Positions 1-8,123 are shown, numbered from the stretch's first letter. The stretch is 64,000 nucleotides of DNA from Candidatus Hydrogenisulfobacillus filiaventi (GCA_902809825.1 LR778114.1:1116001-1180000); one strand, 5' to 3'. Notes: a model not told the origin generated them from the sequence alone. Made by a program: numbers and translations.

Positions 1-1
1 G

Positions 2-304
2 GCGGCCTACCTGCGCCAGGGGGAATGGGGCCTGGAGATCCGGCTGACGGGAGGCGATCCGGCCCGGCTGGCGCGGCTGGCCGGGCTGTGTTACGGCGGC
101 TTCTGGGCCGCGGTCGCCCCCTGGCTGGAGCAGCGGGCGGGGACGGTGCCAGGCTTGCGGGTCCGGGTGGCACCCGGCCCCCCCGCCCTCACGGTGGCGG
201 CACGGGCGCGGGTCCATATCAGCCTGGCCGCCCTGGCCTGGATCCTGATTTCGGAACGTTGGGCAAGCCGTAGGAGGGGAGGCAGCCGTCATGGCACTGG
301 CTAA
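2..304 (+). CDS. DUF2953 (YtfI-like) protein, C-terminal part
   Basis: The frame is open from the first bases of the window and ends at TAA 302-304, so only about 100 C-terminal residues are present. The visible part has a hydrophobic, glycine-rich stretch (LCYGGFWAAVAPWL) and a tail beginning ARARVHISLAALAW that resembles the end of DUF2953 membrane-associated proteins. In Bacillus the DUF2953 gene ytfI lies directly upstream of ytfJ. The next gene here is ytfJ-like and starts 14 bases before this stop, which supports the assignment. The function of YtfI is unknown. The call rests mainly on gene order; the residues alone would not be enough. Confidence 0.55.
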   Translation, partial: AAYLRQGEWGLEIRLTGGDPARLARLAGLCYGGFWAAVAPWLEQRAGTVPGLRVRVAPGPPALTVAARARVHISLAALAWILISERWASRRRGGSRHGTG

Positions 305-749
305 TGAGCCGGCCGGGACGCCGGCACCGGGAGACGGGCGGACGTCGCCCGCCCATCCCATCGAGGGCCTGATGAAGACGGCCATGGAATCCATCAAAGG
401 CATGATTGATGTCAACACGGTGGTGGGCAACCCGGTCCAGACCCCAGAGGGGGCGACCATCATCCCCATTTCCCGGGTCACCCTGGGGTTCGCCGCCGGG
501 GGCGGTGATTACGGGCATATGGAGGCCGGCAGCCTGCCTTTCGGGGGCGGCAGCGGAGCCGGGGTGACGGTGCAACCGGTGGGGTTCCTGGTGGTCAACG
601 GGGAATCGGTGCGGTTGCTGGCGGTCAATCACACCGACGTGGTGGATGCGGTGCTGAACTACGCGCCCCAGATCATGGAACAGCTCGGCAGTCTGCTGCA
701 CGGTCCGGCCCCGGCGGAAGCGGGTGACTCCGCTGCGGGACCTGTTTAA
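291..749 (+). CDS. ytfJ: YtfJ/GerW family sporulation protein
   Basis: A 152-residue protein with the hallmarks of the family: an N-terminal helix reading HPIEGLMKTAMESIKGMI, the core VGNPVQTPEGATIIPISRV, and a glycine-rich GFAAGGGDYG and GGGSGAGVTVQPVGFLVV region. In Bacillus subtilis the homologue is made during sporulation and is needed for normal germination; biochemical function is not established. The ATG overlaps the upstream DUF2953 stop by 14 bases, and the Ku gene starts inside its last 26 bases, so all three are probably co-transcribed and translationally coupled. Length agrees with the family (about 150 residues). Confidence 0.9.
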   Translation: MALANEPAGTPAPGDGRTSPAHPIEGLMKTAMESIKGMIDVNTVVGNPVQTPEGATIIPISRVTLGFAAGGGDYGHMEAGSLPFGGGSGAGVTVQPVGFLVVNGESVRLLAVNHTDVVDAVLNYAPQIMEQLGSLLHGPAPAEAGDSAAGPV

Positions 750-1521
750 GGGCGTCCTCGGCTTCGGCCTGGTCAGCATTCCGGTGGAGGTCTACAAGGC
801 GGTGGAGGATGAGCACATCCCCCTGCACTGGATTCACCGGCCGTGCGGCACCCGGATCCGCTACCGCAAGTATTGTCCGACCTGCGACAGCCTGGTCCCG
901 GATACGGAGGTGGCGCGGGCCGCGGAAACGGAGAACGGCGGCCTGGTCGTGCTGGAGGAACCGGAGCCGGGCGCGCGGTCGGGCGGGGAGGCGCCGGCCA
1001 TTGCCATCCTGGGGTTCCATGGTCTGGAGGAGATCGACCCCGTGCTCTACCGGGCCGCATACTGGTTGAAACCGGGCAAGGGCGGACTTAAGGCCTACCG
1101 TCTGCTGGGGGAGGTCATGCGGGCCAGCGGCCGGGTGGCAATGGCCGAGCTGGAACGCCGGGGTCACCGCCAGCTGGCCCTGGTGCGGCCGTACCCCCGC
1201 TCGGCCGCGCTCCTGCTGCATACGCTGTATGCCCCCGCCAGCCTGCGCCGGGAAGGAGAGGCGTTCGGCGGGGAACCGGTGGCGCTCACCCGGCAGGAGC
1301 TCACGGTGGCCACCAGTCTGGTCAAGGCCATGAGCCGGCCTTTCCGACCTGAGGCGTATCCCAACCGCGAGCGGGAGGCCCTCTTGGCCCGCATCCGCGC
1401 CGCGGCGCCGGCGGCCGGGCCGCCGGCGGCGGGGGGGGCGGCGGAGGAGCTGCTGGCCCAGCTGCGGGCCTCGGTACGGGAGGCGCGGGAGGAGGCCCGG
1501 CCCGCCCGCCGGCGCGCATGA
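724..1521 (+). CDS. ku: Non-homologous end-joining protein Ku
   Basis: Bacterial Ku homodimers encircle broken DNA ends and recruit LigD. The 265-residue product has the Ku core: GVLGFGLVSIPVEVYKAVED at the start, HWIHRPCGTRIRYRKYCPTC (the common Cys-rich strand), then LEEPE, IDPVLYRAAYWLKPGKGG and the later ELTVATSLVKAM segment. A short basic tail (about residues 220-265, REEARPARRRA at the end) follows, as in Bacillus-type Ku. The GTG start lies inside ytfJ (26-base overlap), and the stop overlaps the ligase ATG by four bases. Location behind a sporulation gene fits the known role of Ku/LigD in repairing spore DNA in Bacillus, but regulation here is inferred. Confidence 0.95.
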   Translation: MTPLRDLFKGVLGFGLVSIPVEVYKAVEDEHIPLHWIHRPCGTRIRYRKYCPTCDSLVPDTEVARAAETENGGLVVLEEPEPGARSGGEAPAIAILGFHGLEEIDPVLYRAAYWLKPGKGGLKAYRLLGEVMRASGRVAMAELERRGHRQLALVRPYPRSAALLLHTLYAPASLRREGEAFGGEPVALTRQELTVATSLVKAMSRPFRPEAYPNREREALLARIRAAAPAAGPPAAGGAAEELLAQLRASVREAREEARPARRRA

Positions 1522-2291
1522 TCCCCCGCGATCCGGCGGCTTTCCTGCCGCCGATGCTGGCCGTCACCGCCGACACCCCGTTCGATGACCCGGGCTGGTG
1601 GTACGAAATCAAGTGGGACGGGTTCCGGGCGCTCATCCACCGGGGGGAGGACCTCAAGGTCTATTCCCGGCGGGGGGCTAACCTGCTGGCACGCTGGCCG
1701 GTCCTGGCCGACCTGGCCGGTCAGCTGCCGGTCCCGCTGGTGCTGGATGCCGAACTGGTGGCGATGGGGCCCCAGGGGAGCGGACGGCCCGGGTACCGGC
1801 CGGGCGCCCTGGTGGCGGTGGTCTTTGACTGCCTCTACGGTCCGGAGGGGTGGCTGCTGGACCAGCCCTTCGAACGCCGGCGGGAATGTCTCTTGCGGTG
1901 GATCCCTGGCGGCGGCCGCGTGGTACTGTCGGAAGGGGTGACCGGATCCGGCCTTGCCCTGCTGGAGGCGGCCCGGCGGCGGGGCCTGGAAGGGGTGATG
2001 GCCAAGCGGCTCGGCAGTCCCTACCTGCCGGGCCGGCGCAGCCGGCTCTGGCAGAAGTTCCTGGTGCAGGAGGAGGTGACCCTGCCGTGGCAAGGTCTGG
2101 TCAGCGGCCGCGACGGCCGGCCGCTATGGGTGCTGGGCCGCCCGGAAGCGGCCCGGGTGCCGGCGCCGGCGGCGTGGCTGCGGCAGCACCCCCGGCCGCC
2201 GGTGGCCTGGGTGCGGGTGCGCTACCGGGAGCGCACGCCGGCGGGGCGCCTCCGGCACCCGCAGGTGGTGAGCTGGGGGAGCTCGGGGTAA
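1518..2291 (+). CDS. ligD: ATP-dependent DNA ligase, LigD ligase module
   Basis: A 257-residue stand-alone ligase equivalent to the ligase part of LigD. The adenylation motif is YEIKWDGFR with the nucleophile Lys32; motif III/IIIa VVFDCLYG, motif IV GLEGVMAKR and motif V WQKF are all visible in order. The C-terminal part (about residues 195-257, WVRVRYRERT then GRLRHPQVV) is the OB-fold end, so the ligase itself looks complete. It seals double-strand breaks together with Ku. In Bacillus LigD the polymerase module is fused behind the ligase. Here TAA at 2289-2291 separates them and the polymerase continues in another frame. Confidence 0.93.
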   Translation: MIPRDPAAFLPPMLAVTADTPFDDPGWWYEIKWDGFRALIHRGEDLKVYSRRGANLLARWPVLADLAGQLPVPLVLDAELVAMGPQGSGRPGYRPGALVAVVFDCLYGPEGWLLDQPFERRRECLLRWIPGGGRVVLSEGVTGSGLALLEAARRRGLEGVMAKRLGSPYLPGRRSRLWQKFLVQEEVTLPWQGLVSGRDGRPLWVLGRPEAARVPAPAAWLRQHPRPPVAWVRVRYRERTPAGRLRHPQVVSWGSSG

Positions 2292-3133
2292 GCCTGCCCC
2301 ACCCCGACCGGCTGGTGTTCCCGGCGGCCGGCATCACCCGGGAGCGGCTGGCCCGCTATTATGCCCGGGTTGCACCGGCGCTGCTCCCCTATCTGGCCGG
2401 GCGCTGGATCACGGTGCGGCGCTGGCCGGAAGGGGTGGATGCCCCCGGATTCTACCAGCGCCATCCCCTGTCCGCGCGGGAAGGCGCGGGGCCGGGCATC
2501 ACCATCGCGACGGCCGCCGACCTGGTGCGCTGGGTGGGGTGGGGGACGGTGGAGTTCCACGCCCCCCTGGGGCCGGCCGCCGCCCCCGACCGGCACGATT
2601 GGGCGGTCATGGACCTCGACCCCGAGCCCGAGGCCGGGTGGGACCGGGTGCGCACCGCCGCGGAAGGGGTGCTGTGGCTGCTCGAGCGAGCCGGTCTCCC
2701 CTACCGGTTGAAGACCTCCGGCCATGAAGGGCTGCACATCTTTATCCCCATCCGGCCGTTGGCGGCCGGGGCGGTGACCCTGGCCATGGGGGCGCTGGCG
2801 CGGGCGGTGGCTGCCGCCCTGCCCGAAACGGCGACCGTTGAACGGCAGGTGGACAAACGGGGACCCCGGGTGTACCTGGACTATCTGCAGAACGCCGACC
2901 GGCGTAGCATGGTGGCCCCTTACAGTGTCCGGGGCACCGCCGCCGCCCGCGTCTCTACTCCCATCCGGCGGGAGGAGCTGCCCCTGGGGCCGGCCCCCTG
3001 GACCCTGGAGGTGGTGGAACGCCGGCTGGCCACCGAAGGGGACCTGTTTGCCTGGGAAGGGCCGCGCGCCGACCTGTCCGCCGCCGTTGCGGCCCTGGGC
3101 CTGCCGGCGGCGCCGGGAAGGAGCCGGGCGTGA
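2288..3133 (+). CDS. LigD polymerase/primase module, separate reading frame
   Basis: Homologous to the archaeo-eukaryotic primase-like polymerase of LigD, which fills gaps during end joining. About 281 residues begin SLPHPDRLVFPAAGIT; the metal-binding pair is MDLDPEP (Asp109 and Asp111 if counting from 2288), followed by SGHEGLHIFIPI and DYLQN. The module is complete. The start is a problem: homology begins at about 2291, yet the frame has no ATG/GTG/TTG near it. Nearest standard starts are GTG 2174 (no good ribosome site) and GTG 2315 (would trim the fold). A GTA at 2288 or CTG at 2294 sits behind GGGGGAG, overlapping the ligase stop. Either a natural split with a rare start, or a one-base indel in an originally fused LigD. 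Confidence 0.8.
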   Translation, partial: VSLPHPDRLVFPAAGITRERLARYYARVAPALLPYLAGRWITVRRWPEGVDAPGFYQRHPLSAREGAGPGITIATAADLVRWVGWGTVEFHAPLGPAAAPDRHDWAVMDLDPEPEAGWDRVRTAAEGVLWLLERAGLPYRLKTSGHEGLHIFIPIRPLAAGAVTLAMGALARAVAAALPETATVERQVDKRGPRVYLDYLQNADRRSMVAPYSVRGTAAARVSTPIRREELPLGPAPWTLEVVERRLATEGDLFAWEGPRADLSAAVAALGLPAAPGRSRA

Positions 3134-4749
3134 CCGTGCCGGCCCTCAGTCCTCGTGAACGGCTCATCTTTGCCCGCGAGCTGGCCTCCTGGCCCCTGCT
3201 GGAGGCGGAAACCGGGCGGCTGGACCTGCACCGGTACCAGCTGATCACCTTGATGCGGGCGGTGCACCGCCTGCAGGGGCGGGCCATCCTGGCCGATGAG
3301 GTGGGGCTGGGGAAGACGGTGGAGACCGGGCTCATCCTGCAGGAGTTGCGGGCGCGGGGCCTGGTGCGGTACGCCCTCATCCTGGTCCCGGCCGGGCTCA
3401 AGAGTCAGTGGCAGGCGGAACTGGCTGCCCGCTTCGGCTGGACGGCGGGGGAGGACGCCCGCCAGCCCGGGTGGCTGTGGGTGCTGTCGTTGGCGGCAGC
3501 CAAACGGTCCCCCCTGCGCGAGCAGCTGGCGGCGGTCCCCTGGGACCTAGTGGCGGTGGACGAGGCCCACCAGCTCAAGAACCCCCGGACCTTCAACCAT
3601 GCCTTGGTGCGGACCCTGACGGCCCGGTACCTGCTGCTCATCACCGCGACGCCCCTGGAAAACCGCCTCGAGGAGCTGTATGCGCTGGTGGACTTGGTGC
3701 GCCCCGGCCTCTTCGGGTCCTACCTGGCCTTTTACCGCCGGTTCATCCTGGCGCCCCGTACCCCCCGCACGCGCGAGGAACTGCGCACCCTGCTCGACCA
3801 GGTCCTGGTCCGGCACCGGCGGGAGGAGACGGGCTTGGCGCTGCCGCCGCGGGAGGTGGTGCTGTGGCCCATCCGGCCCGACCCGGCCGAAACCGCCCTC
3901 TATCACCGCCTGGAAGCGCTGGTGCGGGCGGAATACCGCCGCCGCCGGGACTCCCGGGGCACGGTGCTGCCCCTGCTCACCCTGGAGCGGGAACTCTGCT
4001 CGTCGCCCGCCGCCCTGGCTCCCACCCTGCGTGCCAGCAGCTGGCTGGGACCGCAAGGCGGGGAGCTGGCCGCGGCGGCGGCCGCCCTGGAGGAGACCGC
4101 TAAGGCCCGCGCCACCCTGGAGGTCATCCGCCACGCCGACGGCCAGGTGCTGGTTTTCACCGGCTTCCGGGGCACCCAGGAATGGCTGGTGCGTTTCCTG
4201 ACCGCGCGGGGAGTGGAGGCAGCGGCCTTCCATGGCGGCCTGTCCGCGGCCGAACGGGACCGTCTGCTGGCCTGGTTCCGGCAGGGGGGCCGGGTGCTGG
4301 TCTCCACCGAGGCCGGTGGCCAGGGGCTCAACCTGCAGTTCTGCCATCACCTGGTCAACTTCGACCTGCCGTGGAACCCCATGCGCATTGAACAGCGCAT
4401 CGGGCGGGTGCACCGGGTGGGTCAGGTGCACCCCGTCCAGATCTATAACCTTTTTGCGGCCGGCACCTTGGAGGAGGATATCCTCTACCTGCTGCACGAC
4501 AAGATCGACCTGTTCCGGCAGGTTATCGGCGAGCTTGACGTCATCCTGCGTCACCTGGAACGGCGGGGCAGCCTGGAGAGCCGCCTGCTCGATATCCTGG
4601 CCGGGGAGGAGGACCGGGCGGAAGTGCGCCGGCGGCTGGACGCCCTGGCGCGGGAGTTCGCGGCCGCCCGGCGGCGGATCGAGGGTCTCACGGCCCCGGC
4701 GTCCGGGGCAGCAGGGCCTGGGCAGGAGTCCCCGGGGCCGCTACACTGA
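3130..4749 (+). CDS. SNF2/RapA-type DEAH helicase
   Basis: A 539-residue superfamily 2 ATPase of the SNF2 class, which translocates on double-stranded DNA and remodels bound protein. Walker A is ADEVGLGKTVE (Lys62), Walker B is VAVDEAHQLKN (DEAH at 144-147), motif III TATPLENR, and the C-terminal lobe has AFHGGLS, STEAGGQGLNL and RIEQRIGRVHRVGQ. No extra DNA-binding domain is evident. The GTG start overlaps the stop of the LigD polymerase (GTGA), so it is the fourth gene in the Ku-LigD run. A repair function is inferred from this context; by sequence alone it could be a general helicase. Confidence 0.9.
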   Translation: MTVPALSPRERLIFARELASWPLLEAETGRLDLHRYQLITLMRAVHRLQGRAILADEVGLGKTVETGLILQELRARGLVRYALILVPAGLKSQWQAELAARFGWTAGEDARQPGWLWVLSLAAAKRSPLREQLAAVPWDLVAVDEAHQLKNPRTFNHALVRTLTARYLLLITATPLENRLEELYALVDLVRPGLFGSYLAFYRRFILAPRTPRTREELRTLLDQVLVRHRREETGLALPPREVVLWPIRPDPAETALYHRLEALVRAEYRRRRDSRGTVLPLLTLERELCSSPAALAPTLRASSWLGPQGGELAAAAAALEETAKARATLEVIRHADGQVLVFTGFRGTQEWLVRFLTARGVEAAAFHGGLSAAERDRLLAWFRQGGRVLVSTEAGGQGLNLQFCHHLVNFDLPWNPMRIEQRIGRVHRVGQVHPVQIYNLFAAGTLEEDILYLLHDKIDLFRQVIGELDVILRHLERRGSLESRLLDILAGEEDRAEVRRRLDALAREFAAARRRIEGLTAPASGAAGPGQESPGPLH

Positions 4750-4764
4750 AAGGCAGGGACTACC

Positions 4765-4788
4765 GGCGCGGCCCGCCGGGCCGGCGCC
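4765..4788 (+). terminator. GC-rich hairpin after the repair cassette
   Basis: GGCGC-GGCCC (4765-4774), a three-base loop and GGGCC-G-GCGCC (4778-4788) form a hairpin with one bulge between the helicase stop and the rhodanese start. There is no T-run, so it may be a weak terminator or only a consequence of the high GC. Confidence 0.3.
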
Positions 4789-4804
4789 AGAAGGACGGGA
4801 GCGT

Positions 4805-5212
4805 ATGATCGCCAACCTGGTGTTGGGCAGCCTGGCCGGCTGGCTGGTGTACTGGCAGGTGCGCCCGGTGTTCGGGGTGCGGTTCTGGCGGCCGGAGCAG
4901 CTGGCGCAGGCCCTGGCCGAGGGCCGGTCCCTGCAGCTGGTGGACGTGCGCACGCCGGGCGAGTTCGCCGCCGGCCACCTGCCCGGCAGCGTATCCATCC
5001 CCCTGGCGCAGCTGCGGCGGCGGACGGGGGAAATCGACCGCGAGCGGCCGGTGGTGCTCATCTGCCGCAGCGGGCACCGCGCCATGCAGGCCTATCACAT
5101 CCTGCGCCGGCGGCACTATGCGCAGCTGGTGGTGCTGCGGGGCGGGGTCCTGCACTGGCAGGCCTACCGGCGCATGCGGGCGGGTCCCGGCGCCGCCCAA
5201 GGGTGGCAATAG
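4805..5212 (+). CDS. Membrane-anchored rhodanese-like protein
   Basis: A 135-residue protein with an N-terminal hydrophobic segment (residues 2-22) followed by a single rhodanese domain: LVDVRTPGEFAAGHLPGSVS and the active loop ICRSGHRA with Cys87. Such proteins carry sulfane sulfur on the cysteine and often sit at the membrane facing the cytoplasm. The ATG at 4805 follows GGACGGGAG. The following thioredoxin-fold gene begins at the same junction, suggesting a link with thiol or sulfur metabolism. Substrate not predictable. Confidence 0.85.
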   Translation: MIANLVLGSLAGWLVYWQVRPVFGVRFWRPEQLAQALAEGRSLQLVDVRTPGEFAAGHLPGSVSIPLAQLRRRTGEIDRERPVVLICRSGHRAMQAYHILRRRHYAQLVVLRGGVLHWQAYRRMRAGPGAAQGWQ

Positions 5213-5244
5213 GCCGGGCAGGCCGGGCGGAAAGGGGCACGGGA

Positions 5245-5943
5245 TTGGCTTTCCTGTCGGAACGCGAACGGCGCACGCTGGGGGAGATGCTGGCCGGGAT
5301 GCGGGCGCCGGTGCGGGTGGCCCTCTTCACGGGGGGCTCGCCCCAATGGGACGGGCATGCGCGCGGGCTGCTGCACGAGGTGACGGCCCGGTCCCGGGGG
5401 CAGGTGCAGCTCGAGGAGTATGACCGGGAGCGGGACGGGACGGCGGCTGCCCTCTACGGGGTGGAGGAGACCCCGACCCTGGTGCTCCTGTTCCCGGACG
5501 GGCGGGATAGCGGCATGCGCTTCGTGGGGGTGCCCTTGGGCTACGAGTTCGGCACCCTCATCAACGACCTGGTCGACCTGTCCCTGGACCGCCACCGGGT
5601 GTCGGACGCGCTGGCGGCGCTCGCCCGGCGGCTGCCGCCCGCCACCACCGTGGACGTCTTTGTGACCCCTACCTGTCCCCATTGTCCGCGCACGGTGCAC
5701 TGGGCGCACCAGCTGGCGGCCCTAAGCGGGGGCCGGGTGCGGGGCCGGGCGGTGGATGCGCTGGAATTCGCGGCCTGGGCGGATGCGCAAGAGGTCTATG
5801 CGGTGCCGAAGACGGTGGTCAGCAACCCGCAGGGGCAGGTGGTGCTGGCCTTGGAGGGAGCGCTGCCGGAGGCCGGCTGGGTGGACGCCCTGGCCGCCGC
5901 CGGTGGTTCGCTGCCGCCGGCGGGGGAGGGGGAGGTCCGGTGA
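5245..5943 (+). CDS. Protein disulfide oxidoreductase with one CXXC site
   Basis: About 232 residues forming two thioredoxin-like folds in tandem, the plan of thermophile protein disulfide oxidoreductases. The second half has the active site TPTCPHCPRT (Cys144, Cys147) and the cis-proline region VPKTV. In the first half the corresponding place reads TGGSPQWDG, with no cysteines, while the VEETPTLVLL cis-proline strand is kept. TTG 5245 is chosen because AAAGGGG lies before it; a GTG at 5203 would add 14 poorly conserved residues and overlap the rhodanese stop. The panC start overlaps its stop (GTGA). It probably reduces or isomerises disulfides in the cytoplasm. Confidence 0.8.
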   Translation: MAFLSERERRTLGEMLAGMRAPVRVALFTGGSPQWDGHARGLLHEVTARSRGQVQLEEYDRERDGTAAALYGVEETPTLVLLFPDGRDSGMRFVGVPLGYEFGTLINDLVDLSLDRHRVSDALAALARRLPPATTVDVFVTPTCPHCPRTVHWAHQLAALSGGRVRGRAVDALEFAAWADAQEVYAVPKTVVSNPQGQVVLALEGALPEAGWVDALAAAGGSLPPAGEGEVR

Positions 5944-6785
5944 AGGTTATCCGCACGGTAAGGGAGATGCGGGCGGCGGTGGCAGCCGCCCGCGCCGCCG
6001 GGAAGGCGCCGGTAGCGCTGGTGCCGACCATGGGGGCCTTCCACGCCGGCCACCGGGCGCTCATGCGGCGGGCCCGCGAACTGGCCCCCTGGGTGGTGGT
6101 CAGCCTATTCGTCAATCCGCTGCAGTTCGGGCCGGCCGAGGACTATGGCCGCTACCCCCGGCCGTTTGACGAGGACCGGGCGCAGGCTGAGGCGGAAGGG
6201 GTGGATGTGCTGTTTGCTCCCCCGGTGGAGGAGATGTACCCCGACGGCCCCTCCCGCACCCGGGTAACCATCCCGGGCATGAGCGAGGTGTTGTGCGGAC
6301 GGGCACGGCCCACCCACTTCACGGGGGTGCTGACGGTGGTGGCCAAGCTGTTCAACATCGTGCAGCCCGACCTGGCGGTATTCGGGGAAAAGGACGGCCA
6401 GCAGCTGGCGCTCATCCGGCGGATGGTGCAGGACCTCAATTTTCCGGTGCAGGTGGTGGGCCATCCCACCGTGCGGGAGGCAGGCGGCCTGGCGTTGTCC
6501 TCCCGCAACCGGTACCTGGATGCAGCCGAGACCGAACGCGCCCGCAGTCTCTACCGGGGGCTCTCCCGCGCCCGCGCCGCCTGGGAGGCGGGAGAGCGGG
6601 ACCCGGCCCGGCTGGTGGAGCTGGTCGTAGAGACCCTGGCCGCAGCCGGTGTGGAACCGGAATACGTGGAACTGGTCCGGTCCGACACCCTGGAACCCTG
6701 GACCGGGGAGGGGCCGGCCATGCTGGCGGTTGCGGCCCGGGTGGGGGCCGCGCGGCTGATTGACAACGTCCGCTTGGGGAGCTGA
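5940..6785 (+). CDS. panC: Pantothenate synthetase
   Basis: Joins pantoate and beta-alanine with ATP to give pantothenate, the precursor of coenzyme A. The 281-residue product has every landmark: VPTMGAFHAGHRALM (HXGH nucleotide site), VSLFVNPLQFGPAEDY, TVVAKLFNIVQPDLAVFGEKDGQQ, and LALSSRNRYL (KMSKS-like loop). The GTG start at 5940 overlaps the previous stop by four bases. panB and panD are not in the window, so it stands apart from the rest of its pathway. Confidence 0.95.
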   Translation: MKVIRTVREMRAAVAAARAAGKAPVALVPTMGAFHAGHRALMRRARELAPWVVVSLFVNPLQFGPAEDYGRYPRPFDEDRAQAEAEGVDVLFAPPVEEMYPDGPSRTRVTIPGMSEVLCGRARPTHFTGVLTVVAKLFNIVQPDLAVFGEKDGQQLALIRRMVQDLNFPVQVVGHPTVREAGGLALSSRNRYLDAAETERARSLYRGLSRARAAWEAGERDPARLVELVVETLAAAGVEPEYVELVRSDTLEPWTGEGPAMLAVAARVGAARLIDNVRLGS

Positions 6786-6845
6786 ACCGGCCGGCGGTCT
6801 TGTCCCGTCCCCCTTTGCATAGGATGCCGCGCAGGGGGCGGGAAC

Positions 6846-7427
6846 ATGGTCGATTGGGTATGGCTGGGCCTGATTGTAGGCGGGATCCTGACCGCCGCCT
6901 GGCACCACAACGTCGCGGCCGTGACCCAGGCGGCCGTCGCGGCGGCGGGCAAGGCGGTCGATATCGCCTTCGGTTTCATCGGCATCATGACCCTCTGGCT
7001 CGGGCTAGCACGGGTGGCGGAGGATTCGGGCCTGATGCGTCTGCTGGCACGGGCCCTGGCACCCCTGTTCCGGCGCCTGTTCCCTGCCCTGCCCCGGGAC
7101 CATCCCGCCATCGGGTCCATGGCCATGAACATCGTGGCTAATATGCTGGGAATGGGCGGGGCCGCCACCCCGTTCGGCCTCAAGGCCATGGAGGAGCTGG
7201 AACGGTTGAACCCCCACCCCCACCGGGCCTCCGCCGACATGATCACCTTCATCGCAGTTAACACCGCCGCCCTCAACCTGGTCCCTGCCACCATGATCGC
7301 CTTGCGGGTGGCGGCCGGCTCCCGCAATCCCACGGATATTGTGGGTCCCACCATCCTGGTCACCGGTATCACCACTGTGGTCGTGGTGCTGGCTGATCGC
7401 TTCATCCGGCGCTGGAACCGCGAATAG
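6846..7427 (+). CDS. spmA: Spore maturation protein A
   Basis: A 193-residue multi-pass membrane protein of the nucleoside-recognition (Gate) family. It shows IGIMTLWLGLARVAEDSG, MAMNIVANMLGMGGAATPFGLKAMEEL and FIAVNTAALNLVPATMIALR, all characteristic of SpmA. SpmA and SpmB contribute to core dehydration and heat resistance of spores. Length matches Bacillus (about 196). In most sporeformers spmB follows directly in the same direction; here spmB is on the opposite strand, with the two stops 13 bases apart. Confidence 0.93.
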   Translation: MVDWVWLGLIVGGILTAAWHHNVAAVTQAAVAAAGKAVDIAFGFIGIMTLWLGLARVAEDSGLMRLLARALAPLFRRLFPALPRDHPAIGSMAMNIVANMLGMGGAATPFGLKAMEELERLNPHPHRASADMITFIAVNTAALNLVPATMIALRVAAGSRNPTDIVGPTILVTGITTVVVVLADRFIRRWNRE

Positions 7428-7439
7428 CGGCCGGTCGGC

Positions 7440-7973
7440 CTACCCGAACAGGTGCCGGCAGACGACCAGGGCCGCGGCAAACCCCACCGCATCGCCGAAC
7501 AGGGCCAGATAAAGGGCGTACCGGATCCGGCGGATGCCCACCGTGCCGAAATACAGGGTGATGACATAAAAGGTGGTGTCGGTGCTGCTCTGCAGGATAG
7601 AGGCCAAGTGGCCGATAAAGGAATCGGGGCCGTAGTGGTGCAGCAGCCCGCTGGTGATCCCGAGTGCGGCGCCGCCGGAGAGGGGTTTGACCAGCAGCAG
7701 GGGCACCACCGGCGCCGGGATGCCCAGGGTGGCCAAAGGCCCGGCCAGCAGCCGGATCATCGCATCCATGGCCCCGGAGGCCTGGAAGATGCTGAGGGCG
7801 ACCACAATCCCCACCAGGAAGGGAATCATCCGCACCGCCATGGTGAAGCCTTCCTGGGCCCCGGCTACGAAGCTGTCGAAGACCGGTACCCCCCGCAGTC
7901 GCCCGAACAAGGGAATGAACCCGATGAGGAAGGGGATGGACCACACCGAGACCAGTTTCAGGGCTTCCGCCAT
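7440..7973 (-). CDS. spmB: Spore maturation protein B
   Basis: A 177-residue integral membrane protein, partner of SpmA in spore core dehydration. Recognised by the segment VPVFDSFVAGAQEGFTMAVR, RMIPFLVGIVVALSIFQASG, VKPLSGGAALG and SSTDTTFYVITLYFGTVG. The ATG at 7973 is preceded on its strand by GGGAG at proper spacing. It converges on spmA instead of following it, so the pair cannot share one transcript. Confidence 0.93.
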   Translation of the reverse strand: MAEALKLVSVWSIPFLIGFIPLFGRLRGVPVFDSFVAGAQEGFTMAVRMIPFLVGIVVALSIFQASGAMDAMIRLLAGPLATLGIPAPVVPLLLVKPLSGGAALGITSGLLHHYGPDSFIGHLASILQSSTDTTFYVITLYFGTVGIRRIRYALYLALFGDAVGFAAALVVCRHLFG

Positions 7974-8123
7974 GGGACACCGCTCCCTCGGCTGCGCTGC
8001 GGGGCCTTTTGCTATACTGTCGCTATCGCCCGGACGCCGGCGGCCGGGACGGGCCCCGCGCCTGCCTATCGATATCGCCGCGCCGGGTGCTTTAGACCGA
8101 CGATCAGGGACGTGAGGCCTGGG

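Noticed and set aside
25-273. Open frame of about 80 residues at the left edge
   Set aside because: It is arginine/glycine/proline-rich and in a different frame from the YtfI-like end, which overlaps it and shows natural composition; a shadow frame of GC-rich DNA.
3408-4103. Long alternative frames across the SNF2 helicase and other large genes, including antisense frames of several hundred residues
   Set aside because: High GC removes stop codons from all frames; these have Pro/Arg/Gly-rich composition and no motifs, while the accepted frames carry complete catalytic motifs.
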